DNA from: a virus
Virus record (IMG/VR): IMGVR_UViG_3300035698_024774
Location: 1 to 58,196 of that record
Reading direction: 5' to 3' (one strand)
Length of the DNA stretch: 58,196 nt
Shown here: piece by piece, positions 36,203-42,535 of the stretch
Layout of the letters: each line of letters opens with the position of its first letter
Position numbering within the stretch: the first letter of the stretch is position 1
The notes under the pieces: generated by a model
What the model was told of the DNA's origin: nothing
Database searches by the model: none
What the model saw: only the letters and a program-made list of their open reading frames with translations
Made by a program: the position numbers and the translations under genes

Positions 36203-36993
36203 AAATATTTAGCCTTAATCTCAACCTCTTCTCTTGCTCTATTGGTTTTAAAATGATCTTCTCCAAAAATATACATCATCTGATTTTCATGAGTATGGTG
36301 CACCATAAAAACATCACCGCAACACAATGCATCATACTCTTTGCTCATCCTTAACCACATCTCATAATCTTGAGTATATAAAAAATCATTATTAAAAAGA
36401 CCAACCTTATCTATTACACTCTTATGGAATATAACAGTATCACCACAAATAAAGCTACTTGGAAATCTCGCCCTTAAGTCCTCGTGTATTTTCTCTTTTT
36501 TAACAAGTGAAAATCCGTAAGTAGGAATATGATTAGACAGGCTATATGGTTTACCTAACTTTAATTTAATATCACGAAATCCCGTAAACGAAAATAAAGT
36601 CTTTGTTTCAATCATATTTGAAAGTTGCACGTAAGATTTTTCTGGATAGAAATAATCATCTGATGATAACCAAGAAATATAATCAAACTTAGCTTCTTTG
36701 ATAGCTTTATTTAAAGCACTAGAGACCCCACCATTTTCTTTTTTAATTAAATGAACCCATAATTTTTGATGATCGTCATGTAGACTAAATCCATCTTCTG
36801 TTGCGTGTTTCGATTCAAAAATATCTGTACCAAATAATTGCTCACAAACTAATTGCACCGAATTGTTGGTGGAGCCATCATCCACAATAACAATTTCTTT
36901 TTCTATATTAGATTGGTTTATCGCTGATTTAATACAGGTCTCCAATAAATCTTTTTCTTGATTGTAAACTGGAATAATTATGCTTAATTGCAT
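36199..36993 (-). CDS. Glycosyltransferase, GT2 type (first gene of the sugar cassette)
   Basis: The 264-residue product has LSIIIPVYNQEKDLLETCI, IVIVDDGSTNNS and WLSSDDYFYPE (metal-binding D-x-D equivalent), then YTQDYEMWLRMSKEYD, as in classical GT2 enzymes. It is the promoter-proximal gene of the cassette, after a 220-bp non-coding stretch with palindromes and a promoter-like motif. Confidence 0.88.
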   Translation of the reverse strand: MQLSIIIPVYNQEKDLLETCIKSAINQSNIEKEIVIVDDGSTNNSVQLVCEQLFGTDIFESKHATEDGFSLHDDHQKLWVHLIKKENGGVSSALNKAIKEAKFDYISWLSSDDYFYPEKSYVQLSNMIETKTLFSFTGFRDIKLKLGKPYSLSNHIPTYGFSLVKKEKIHEDLRARFPSSFICGDTVIFHKSVIDKVGLFNNDFLYTQDYEMWLRMSKEYDALCCGDVFMVHHTHENQMMYIFGEDHFKTNRAREEVEIKAKYL

Positions 36994-37024
36994 TTTTTGC
37001 CTTTCCTTAAAAAATTCCCCTTAC

Positions 37025-37117
37025 AAAGTAATTACTTTTGCTCTATTCTAATTACTGTATAAATTAGATGATAAAGCAAATGTATTCACTATTACCAGAT
37101 TTAAAAGTAATTACTTT
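37025..37117. repeat. Two copies of a 14-bp perfect palindrome
   Basis: AAAGTAATTACTTT occurs at 37025-37038 and again at 37104-37117, spaced 79 bp (about 7.5 helical turns) centre to centre. Both copies lie between the first glycosyltransferase gene and the promoter-like motif at 37130, that is, in the probable 5' leader. Such paired palindromes are typical of operators. Confidence 0.6.
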
Positions 37118-37129
37118 AAGTAAGCTTTT

Positions 37130-37149
37130 TAATTAATATACGTAAGTTT
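37130..37149 (-). promoter_or_regulatory. Promoter-like motif upstream of the sugar cassette
   Basis: The minus strand reads AACTTACGTATATTAATTA, a weaker member of the shared motif (ACGTATATTAAT instead of GCGTATATATAAT), preceded by long T and A runs. It is about 140 bp upstream of the first cassette gene. Confidence 0.4.
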
Positions 37150-37212
37150 TTGAGAAAAATGAAAACTTTTTTTTAAAAAATTTAAAAAAATTTTAAAAGT
37201 TGACATCCTTAT

Positions 37213-37497
37213 CTATTCTCCTTGTAATTTAATCCTTATGGCACTTGGAGTTACAGCATGTGTTAAAACTGCTGACCCTACAGTACCAAAAGACATTTGA
37301 ATTAACTGTGAGATGGTAATATCTGGAATTATTTTAAAACCGTATACCAACACCGCAGAAAATGAAAAAGCAAAAATTGCAACAATAGCCTGTGGTTTAA
37401 TAGGCAATGTTGGAGGTAAAATTCCCTTTATATATTGTGCGATTGGCATTAACACAACACCTGAAATGGTGCTGATTATGAGAGTAAGAGCGTCCAT
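37213..37497 (-). CDS. Holin-like small membrane protein
   Basis: I start at the ATG at 37497, which has GGAGG five bases upstream; a longer frame reaches 37575 but lacks an RBS. The 94-residue product has three probable membrane helices (about 4-24, 36-53 and 65-82) and a charged tail, as in class I or II holins. No endolysin gene adjoins it, so the lysis role is tentative. Confidence 0.55.
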   Translation of the reverse strand: MDALTLIISTISGVVLMPIAQYIKGILPPTLPIKPQAIVAIFAFSFSAVLVYGFKIIPDITISQLIQMSFGTVGSAVLTHAVTPSAIRIKLQGE

Positions 37498-37666
37498 AAG
37501 ACCTCCGTTTTTAATGTGGAAGAGGTGGGTAACGATCCCACCGGGGATTGCTTGCAAAGCATTCCTGCGCCCCATGCGCCTCCCCCTTATTTAGTAAGGG
37601 AGTGGAGGATTCCCCACTCCCAATAAAGATAAAATGACCCGATTAAGAAAGGATGGGTAATCGAAG
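37498..37666 (-). promoter_or_regulatory. Structured 5' leader of the holin-like gene
   Basis: The ~165-nt stretch between the promoter-like motif and the ATG can fold into several hairpins on the minus strand: an 8-bp stem GGGAGTGG/CCACTCCC (37598-37621), a GGAATGC/GCAATCC stem with one mismatch, and GGTGGG/CCCACC just upstream of the GGAGG ribosome binding site. GC content is much higher than in the flanks. It looks like a translational control element. Confidence 0.45.
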
Positions 37667-37687
37667 TCTCATATATATATACGCACA
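37667..37687 (-). promoter_or_regulatory. Promoter-like motif upstream of the holin-like gene
   Basis: The minus strand reads TGTGCGTATATATATATGAGA, close to the shared motif, preceded by T9-A6-type tracts. It lies downstream of the recA-region small gene and would start the holin transcript with its long leader. Confidence 0.5.
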
Positions 37688-37748
37688 AAAGTTCAAAAAA
37701 TTGAAATTTTTTTTAAATTTTTTAAAAAAAAATATAAAATGTTAATAA

Positions 37749-37859
37749 TCAATTGGTTAACTTCTTAAGCTTTTCTTTAGTTTTTTTTCTATCTTTTTTC
37801 TTTGGCTTTCTTTTATATTCATCTTCATCCCCCGTTGTTTTTCTCCATGTTTTTGACAT
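37749..37859 (-). CDS. Small basic protein (36 aa) downstream of recA
   Basis: The frame from the ATG at 37859 to the TGA at 37749 encodes a strongly Lys-rich peptide starting MSKTWRKTTGDEDEYKRK. A different-frame ATG five bases upstream (37864) has better spacing to GAGG and opens a 35-codon alternative; both products are basic. I favour the first because it has the look of small phage nucleic-acid-binding proteins. Only one is likely to be real. Confidence 0.45.
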   Translation of the reverse strand: MSKTWRKTTGDEDEYKRKPKKKDRKKTKEKLKKLTN

Positions 37860-37865
37860 AACATT

Positions 37866-39698
37866 TTACCTCTTAATTTGCTGATATATATCATCGAAAA
37901 CTTCTTGATGTTCCTGTAGAAACACAATAGCTTTCTCTCTTCCTTGTCCGATCCTATCGTTTTTATACGCATACCAAGAACCACTTCTATCTATAATGCT
38001 TCTCTTTTCGGCAATATCTAAAAGTTCACCAATTCTATCGAACCCTTTTCCATATCTAATATCGAGTTCTACTTCTCTCATTGGAGGAGCTACTCTATTT
38101 TTAACAACCCTTATTCTTGTCTTATGACCATAGGCTTCTTTTGTACTTACTATTCTATTTGTGGCTATTTTTCTAATATCTAACCTGATTGAAGAATAAT
38201 ATAACAAAGCTCTCCCCCCGGTAGTGGTTTCAGGATTGCCATACTGAACAATCTTCATTCTTATTTGATTAATAAAAACCAAAATTACATTTGTGTCGCA
38301 GACTAGTCCACTAATCATTCGACAAACTTGAGACATTAATCTTGCATGTTTACCCATATGAGCATCACCAATCTCACCATCTAGTTCTGCTTGTGGCACT
38401 AAAGCAGCAACGGAATCAACAACAATAATATCAAACACTTTATCTTTCATGATCTTAATCATAACACTTAATGCTTCTTCTCCACATGATGGATGAGCTA
38501 CTATTAGTTTTTTGGTATCGACACCTATATTTTTAGCGTATCTAATATCTAATGCATGTTCTGCGTCTATATAGAGAGCCTCGCCTTTAGCTTTTTGTAC
38601 TTCGGCAATTAACTCAAGAGCCATTGTAGTCTTGCCAGAATTATGGACAACAAACCCATCCGCAACAAAATTGTTATACGGAAACTCGCACTTGATATCG
38701 AAAGTATCCATAAGTCCAACATGTGTTATAGACTTAATTTTAACTAAAACAGCAACAAAACTCAAATTTCGTATTCTGTCTTTGGCATGGATCTTTCCAT
38801 GTTCCGATGGGTTTACCAACATTAGATTTGATATTTCATTATTATTAAAATTCTCATCTATATGGTGAACATGAATATTATCCGGCAATGTTATTAGGTC
38901 AAGTATGTTTCCAGCATTCAATTTACTTACATAATCTGTCGGCTCCATGCCGTTCATATGTGCTTCGTAAATCATTCTTGAATACTGAAGTCTATAGTAA
39001 AGATATTTTCCATCTACAATCTTTGTTGTGGCAAATGGATGGTGCTTAACCATAACCTCAGATCTATTTCCAGATTGCTTTTTACCTATGACTCTAGTGT
39101 TATTATGTACAAATACTTCTGTACCTACTTTAATATCCTTTAGAGGTATATAACCAGATACAGTTCTATATTTATGGTCTGCTGTAGTTTCTATAACTTG
39201 ACCGTCTTCTGTTTCAACTCTGAAACATTGTTTAAACCCAGTGTGAACTACATCCAATATCATATTTCTGACAATTCTATCATCGCCACATACAGACTTC
39301 ACATAAAACACAGAGTCATTATTCTGTAGATGAACACCCTGTTTTGGTTCACCTAAAGACACACTATTAAATCTTTCATACAGTCTATGAATTGTACCAC
39401 CTTTGTGGTTCCGTCTGAGTTTACCATCCCTAGTCCACACCTCGAATGGAATAAATGTTGATCCTGCCAAGCAGCCTTCTGGCCCAAAAATTTCTGTAAT
39501 GCGACCCTTTGGTATACCACCTACGCCAAGTGCCTCATCAAGGCCAATAGAGCCAGTGGAGACTACCTCTACGTTTTCTGAGATATCCCCTGCTTTCATG
39601 ATTGAATCTTTTCCGAAAAGTTTTTGAATATTTTGAAGGGTAGTTTCAACGGTAGCTTTTTCTACTACTTTTTTTACTACTTTTTTCTCTTTTTTCAT
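37866..39698 (-). CDS. recA: RecA recombinase with intein
   Basis: The precursor is 610 residues; without the intein (76-353) it is 332, near bacterial RecA length. Motifs: STGSIGLDEALGVGGIPKGRITEIFGPEG then SGKTTMALEL (a Walker A split by the intein), ALYIDAEHALD, DIIVVDSVAALVP, the L2 region with TTTGGRALLYY, and a shortened C-terminus. It resembles bacterial RecA more than T4 UvsX. It lies just downstream of the tmRNA-like RNA. Splicing is required for ATP binding. Confidence 0.93.
   Translation of the reverse strand: MKKEKKVVKKVVEKATVETTLQNIQKLFGKDSIMKAGDISENVEVVSTGSIGLDEALGVGGIPKGRITEIFGPEGCLAGSTFIPFEVWTRDGKLRRNHKGGTIHRLYERFNSVSLGEPKQGVHLQNNDSVFYVKSVCGDDRIVRNMILDVVHTGFKQCFRVETEDGQVIETTADHKYRTVSGYIPLKDIKVGTEVFVHNNTRVIGKKQSGNRSEVMVKHHPFATTKIVDGKYLYYRLQYSRMIYEAHMNGMEPTDYVSKLNAGNILDLITLPDNIHVHHIDENFNNNEISNLMLVNPSEHGKIHAKDRIRNLSFVAVLVKIKSITHVGLMDTFDIKCEFPYNNFVADGFVVHNSGKTTMALELIAEVQKAKGEALYIDAEHALDIRYAKNIGVDTKKLIVAHPSCGEEALSVMIKIMKDKVFDIIVVDSVAALVPQAELDGEIGDAHMGKHARLMSQVCRMISGLVCDTNVILVFINQIRMKIVQYGNPETTTGGRALLYYSSIRLDIRKIATNRIVSTKEAYGHKTRIRVVKNRVAPPMREVELDIRYGKGFDRIGELLDIAEKRSIIDRSGSWYAYKNDRIGQGREKAIVFLQEHQEVFDDIYQQIKR
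38640..39473 (-). mobile_element. HNH-containing intein in the RecA P-loop (278 aa)
   Basis: The intein runs from Cys76 (CLAGSTFI) to Asn353 (DGFVVHN) with Ser354 as +1, splitting GPEG/SGKTT. Block B (ETTADHKYRTV), block F/G (DTFDIKCEFPYNNFVADGFVVHN, penultimate His) are intact. The endonuclease part is HNH-type (IHVHHIDENFNNNEISNLML). Insertion in the P-loop means an unspliced precursor is inactive, which favours intein persistence. Confidence 0.88.
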
Positions 39699-39716
39699 TG
39701 ACTACTTTCTTTAAAT

Positions 39717-39823
39717 GGAGCTGCCCGGAATCGAACCGGGGTGTAGAGTTAGACCAAGATCTTAAGGCCCCACATCGGGGAAACCCTCCCTCAGTCTAAC
39801 TCCATCGAAGCCCGATCAGCCCC
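39717..39823 (-). ncRNA. Minimal tmRNA-like RNA (tRNA-like domain of ssrA, tag region almost absent)
   Basis: On the minus strand a 107-nt unit has a 7-bp acceptor stem, GGGGCTG with CAGCTCC, including the G3-U70-type wobble that marks alanine tRNA and tmRNA, followed by discriminator A. The 5' part GGGGCTGATCGGGCTTCGA matches the canonical tmRNA start. A perfect 5-bp T stem (CCCGG/CCGGG) with loop TTCGATT and a perfect 9-bp helix GAGTTAGAC/GTCTAACTC (tmRNA helix 2) are present. Only 39 nt lie inside helix 2, against about 250 in normal tmRNA. No CCA is encoded. It starts 4 bp after the upstream stop. Confidence 0.8.
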
Positions 39824-39826
39824 AAA

Positions 39827-40321
39827 TTATGGAGTGAAATTTATGAATAGATGTAATGTAGAATAATTTATACCCTCAACCTCTACAACATTAAACGATG
39901 GAGTAATAGTAATTTTTTCATATCCATCTTGAGCATAGAGTGGACACCACTCAAATTCAAAACCATACAATCCTTCTACTTGTTCTGCACCAAAATCATA
40001 ATTACCACCAACAACAAATCCACAGTCAAGATTTTTAATAAGAGGGAACTTCAAGACAGAAGTTGCGCCAACTTTAACTTTTGCACCAAATGCATCTACT
40101 CTGGCGAGTATTGCTCTTGCCCAAAGATTTTTTGCTGAATCAATTCTAATAAAAGAATTAATTCCGTAGTATCCACCAGTATTATTAAAGAAACTGGTAA
40201 AACCAACCCCACCATTCATCCCATAGGATATTGGTTTTTCTGCAGCATTAGCATTAACACAGCAGACTACTAATAGGACTACGCAAATAATTCCCATAAT
40301 AGTAATGACAGGTCTTTTCAT
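39827..40321 (-). CDS. Secreted beta-barrel-like outer membrane protein
   Basis: The 164-residue product has a signal peptide (basic start, hydrophobic stretch about 7-22, cleavage near NANAAE). The mature part has alternating hydrophobic residues, many Gly and aromatics, and ends in LHLFINFTP with a C-terminal aromatic-rich strand. This resembles small OmpA/OmpW-type barrels, though it is short. It is the first gene after the leftward promoter, suggesting expression early or in lysogen-like states as a moron. Function unknown. Confidence 0.55.
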   Translation of the reverse strand: MKRPVITIMGIICVVLLVVCCVNANAAEKPISYGMNGGVGFTSFFNNTGGYYGINSFIRIDSAKNLWARAILARVDAFGAKVKVGATSVLKFPLIKNLDCGFVVGGNYDFGAEQVEGLYGFEFEWCPLYAQDGYEKITITPSFNVVEVEGINYSTLHLFINFTP

Positions 40322-40442
40322 ACTTTTTCTCCTTTGTTAAATTAAAATATCCCTAAGAAGGCTATTTAATTAACTAGTATAAGCGATCTATTTGGGAGTT
40401 TAAGCCCCGATCACACAATCCCTCAAGCCTTTCAAAAGGGTT
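40322..40442 (-). promoter_or_regulatory. 5' leader of the beta-barrel gene
   Basis: About 120 nt lie between the promoter-like motif and the ATG. The minus strand shows short hairpins (CCTTTTGAAAGG, GGGGCTTAAACTCCC flanked by GATC on both sides) and a GGAG ribosome binding site at the end. No known riboswitch is recognised. Confidence 0.35.
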
Positions 40443-40461
40443 TCTCTATAATATATACGCA
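40443..40461 (-). promoter_or_regulatory. Leftward promoter-like motif at the divergent switch
   Basis: The minus strand reads TGCGTATATATTATAGAGA preceded by T9-A7 tracts. It faces away from an equivalent motif at 40518, 57 bp apart, so the two form a divergent pair from which the two genome halves are transcribed. Confidence 0.6.
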
Positions 40462-40517
40462 TATTTCTAATAAAAAAACCATTTTTTTAAAAAAAAATTG
40501 CATTTTATGAGTTTTTT

Positions 40518-40538
40518 TGCGTATTATATAATAGACGC
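40518..40538 (+). promoter_or_regulatory. Rightward promoter-like motif with inverted repeat
   Basis: The plus strand reads TGCGTATTATATAATAGACG, with TATAAT at 40527. It is bracketed by a 9-bp inverted repeat (TTTTTGCGT at 40514 and ACGCAAAAA at 40534), so the RNA start could form a hairpin or the site could be an operator. It precedes the tRNA array by about 40 bp. Confidence 0.6.
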
Positions 40539-40575
40539 AAAAAGATAGATAAAAGGAAGATAAATGAGAAATTAA

Positions 40576-40650
40576 GCTGGAGTGGCCAAACTGGTAAAGG
40601 CGGTGGTCTTAGAAACCACTATACTGTAGGTTCGATTCCTACCTTCAGCA
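40576..40650 (+). tRNA. tRNA-Leu (TAG), class I variable loop
   Basis: Acceptor GCTGGAG/CTTCAGC with A73; anticodon arm GTGGT-CTTAGAA-ACCAC giving TAG; T arm GTAGG-TTCGATT-CCTAC. The variable region is only 6 nt, whereas bacterial leucine tRNAs normally have a long arm. No encoded CCA. Confidence 0.85.
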
Positions 40651-40663
40651 TAAAAATAATAAA

Positions 40664-40730
40664 GAAGCTCCGGTTCATGATTGTGATTTTTATAATCAAA
40701 AACATCTTAAAAATAAAACACCGGGGCTTC
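40664..40730 (+). ncRNA. Hairpin RNA element in the tRNA array
   Basis: GAAGCTCCGG (40664-40673) pairs over 10 bp, with one G-U, with CCGGGGCTTC (40721-40730). The AT-rich interior contains a small TGATT/AATCA hairpin. It is not a tRNA (no T arm). It sits 13 bp after the first tRNA and 21 bp before the next gene, so it might be a processing spacer, a small RNA or a translational control element. Confidence 0.45.
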
Positions 40731-40751
40731 TACATACAAGGGAGAGTAAAT

Positions 40752-41048
40752 ATGAAGTGTCCGAACTGTCACGAAGAAATTACATCAGATAAGATTGGTG
40801 AATCAAGAGCATTTGAAGAAGATAAAAAATATGGGATACACCTAAAGATAAAACATAAAAATATTTGCTTCTTTTGTGAAAGAGTAGATAGAGTAGAGAA
40901 GGGAACGGCCTTAGTTAATGGATATCTACTTTGCACTGAACATGCAATCTTTATTCAACAAAATGATGTTAATAGTATTAAATCTCAATTTGGACAAGAT
41001 ATTGATGCTAAAAGTTTAAAAGATAAAATTAATATGGAACCAATATAG
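40752..41048 (+). CDS. Small zinc-ribbon protein
   Basis: I start at the ATG at 40752 (GGGAG upstream) rather than at an upstream ATG without RBS. The 98-residue product has CPNCHEEI and CFFCERVD knuckles and later CTEH. This CxxC/CxxC pair is likely a zinc ribbon. Function unknown; it is transcribed with the tRNAs. Confidence 0.7.
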   Translation: MKCPNCHEEITSDKIGESRAFEEDKKYGIHLKIKHKNICFFCERVDRVEKGTALVNGYLLCTEHAIFIQQNDVNSIKSQFGQDIDAKSLKDKINMEPI

Positions 41049-41064
41049 GATTCCACATGAATAA

Positions 41065-41138
41065 ACCGGGGTGGGCAAATGGTAAAGTCAACGAGTTTAA
41101 GCCTCGTGTTTTTGTCGGTTCGAATCCGACCCTCGGTA
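41065..41138 (+). tRNA. tRNA-Leu (TAA), class I variable loop
   Basis: Acceptor ACCGGGG/CCTCGGT, A73; anticodon arm ACGAG-TTTAAGC-CTCGT giving TAA; T arm GTCGG-TTCGAAT-CCGAC. As in the first Leu gene the variable loop is only 6 nt. Confidence 0.85.
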
Positions 41139-41167
41139 TAAAAATATGATAAGAAAAAAGTTACATA

Positions 41168-41240
41168 GCTTCTGTGGCCGAATGGATAAGGCAGGTGACT
41201 GCAAATCATCTTTTAGTGGGTTCGATTCCCATCAGAAGCT
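41168..41240 (+). tRNA. tRNA-Cys (GCA)
   Basis: Perfect acceptor stem GCTTCTG/CAGAAGC with discriminator T73, the identity base for cysteine; anticodon arm GGTGA-CTGCAAA-TCATC. No encoded CCA. Confidence 0.9.
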
Positions 41241-41245
41241 TCCAT

Positions 41246-41320
41246 GCTTCTGTAGCTCAGTTTGGATAGAGCAACGGACTGTTAATCCGCAGGTCGTTGG
41301 TTCGATCCCAACCGGGAGTA
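41246..41320 (+). tRNA. tRNA-Asn (GTT)
   Basis: Acceptor GCTTCTG/CGGGAGT with several G-U pairs; D arm GCTC/GAGC; anticodon loop CTGTTAA giving GTT; T arm GTTGG-TTCGATC-CCAAC. It starts 5 bp after the Cys gene and shares its first seven bases, perhaps from duplication. Confidence 0.85.
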
Positions 41321-41336
41321 TAAAAGAAAGATAGAG

Positions 41337-41609
41337 ATGAAAAAATACAAAAGGTACAAATGTAAAGAATGCAATGGAACTATTGATGTACCACTAGAGG
41401 CAGTGGCTATGAGTGCACAGATCAATCAAGGGGTTGGTTTTAATTTAGACTCCGTTTGTATGCACTGTGTTTTAGAATCATCAAAAGAAACAAAAGAAAT
41501 AGAAGGGAGGCTTTCTGATTTAAAACAGTTTGCAACGTTGAAATTACTTCCGGGTATTTTAGTAAAAGATGAAGATGGAAAAATTATTGAGGAGATCTTA
41601 GATGATTAA
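41337..41609 (+). CDS. Small zinc-binding protein
   Basis: The 90-residue product begins KKYKRYKCKECNG and has a second knuckle VCMHCVLE, giving C-x2-C ... C-x2-C. The C-terminal half is acidic and helical. It overlaps the lipoprotein gene by 8 bp. No function known. Confidence 0.7.
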   Translation: MKKYKRYKCKECNGTIDVPLEAVAMSAQINQGVGFNLDSVCMHCVLESSKETKEIEGRLSDLKQFATLKLLPGILVKDEDGKIIEEILDD

Positions 41610-42012
41610 AAAAATTGGATTAGCGTTAATCGCTATTATGGTTATTGGATGTAATATCCAAGCGGGGCCAGTTGTTACACAATTTACATGGACAGCGCCG
41701 GGCGATAACGGTAATGAGGGAACATGTTCCTCTTATAAGATGGTTTACTCACAGAACCCTATTACGGAAGAAAATTGGGATACCGCTAGTGAGATAGTGC
41801 AGTCAATGACTATGGAACCTAATCCCGCAGGAACAGCGGAAACATTACAGGTAACATTAGAGTTACAGTCAGAGACAGCTTATTATTTCAGAATGATAGC
41901 TTGCGATGAAGTTCCGAATTGTTCCGGTCTGTCTAATGAAGTAGTAAAGACGACCCCTGATCTCGATGGGCCAGACACACCGTTTATAACTGTTGATTTT
42001 ATATTACAATAA
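41602..42012 (+). CDS. Lipoprotein with a fibronectin type III-like domain
   Basis: The 136-residue product has a lipoprotein signal: basic start, hydrophobic core, and lipobox VIGC at residues 14-17. The rest forms an FN3-like domain: QFTWTAPGDNGNEGTCSSYKMVY, LELQSETAYYFRMIACD and GLSNEVVKTTP. Phage-encoded lipoproteins often block superinfection at the cell surface; that role is inference. It sits within the tRNA array. Confidence 0.7.
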   Translation: MIKKIGLALIAIMVIGCNIQAGPVVTQFTWTAPGDNGNEGTCSSYKMVYSQNPITEENWDTASEIVQSMTMEPNPAGTAETLQVTLELQSETAYYFRMIACDEVPNCSGLSNEVVKTTPDLDGPDTPFITVDFILQ

Positions 42013-42013
42013 T

Positions 42014-42086
42014 GGGGATGTAGTTCAATTGGTGGAACATCTGGCTTACATCCAGAAGGTCGTAGGTTCGATTCCTTCCATCCCTA
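42014..42086 (+). tRNA. tRNA-Val (TAC)
   Basis: Acceptor GGGGATG/CATCCCT, A73; anticodon arm TCTGG-CTTACAT-CCAGA giving TAC; the T stem GTAGG/CCTTC has one mismatch. It begins one base after the lipoprotein stop codon. Confidence 0.85.
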
Positions 42087-42096
42087 TAGAAATATT

Positions 42097-42168
42097 GCGG
42101 GGTAGAACAATTTGGTAGTTCATCGGACTCATAATCCGAAGGTTGGTGGTTCAAATCCACTCCCCGCA
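42097..42168 (+). tRNA. tRNA-Met (CAT) or lysidine-type Ile
   Basis: Acceptor GCGGGGT/TCCCCGC (last pair mismatched), anticodon arm TCGGA-CTCATAA-TCCGA giving CAT; D arm GAAC/GTTC; T arm GGTGG-TTCAAAT-CCAC. It may be elongator Met or, if modified, Ile2; the fMet hallmark pairs are absent. Confidence 0.82.
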
Positions 42169-42187
42169 ATTTAAAGTGGTGATTTAT

Positions 42188-42532
42188 ATGTTAGAAGTTA
42201 AATGTAATACATGTGGCAAAAATGTTCATAGAAACAAAAGTGATATAGCAAAATCAAAAACAGGATTTTCTTATTGTAGTAAATCTTGTGCTGCTAGTAA
42301 AAATAATACCTTAAGGCGAAAAGAAAAAAATCCAAATTGGAATGGTGAAACGTCTACATATCGAGAAAGTGCTATAAATCATTTCGGTGCTGTTTGTAAG
42401 CAATGTGGCTATAAAAAGCATAAAGAGGTATTACAAGTGCATCACAAAGATCATAATAGAAAAAACAATAAATTGGATAATCTTGAAGTATTATGTGCCA
42501 ACTGTCATATAACAGAACATATAAATGATTAA
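42188..42532 (+). CDS. HNH endonuclease in the tRNA array
   Basis: I start at the ATG at 42188. The 114-residue product has an N-terminal zinc finger (CNTCGKNV, YCSKSCAASK) followed by an HNH core with CKQCGYKKHKEVLQVHHKDHNRKNNKLDNL and CANCHITEH. It is inserted between the Met and Pro tRNA genes, a common place for phage homing nucleases. Confidence 0.85.
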   Translation: MLEVKCNTCGKNVHRNKSDIAKSKTGFSYCSKSCAASKNNTLRRKEKNPNWNGETSTYRESAINHFGAVCKQCGYKKHKEVLQVHHKDHNRKNNKLDNLEVLCANCHITEHIND

Positions 42533-42535
42533 TAA

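Noticed and set aside
37150-37212. Intrinsic terminator after the holin-like gene
   Set aside because: The only inverted repeats are pure A/T tracts that also occur upstream of the promoter-like motifs; there is no GC-rich stem.
40390-40425. TGATCGGGGCTT in the leader of the beta-barrel gene, resembling the tmRNA-like 5' end
   Set aside because: Only about 12 bases match with a one-base gap and no further tRNA-like structure follows; kept as coincidence.
41146-41334. Coding frame across the Cys and Asn tRNA genes
   Set aside because: It lies wholly over two well-formed tRNAs and has no RBS.
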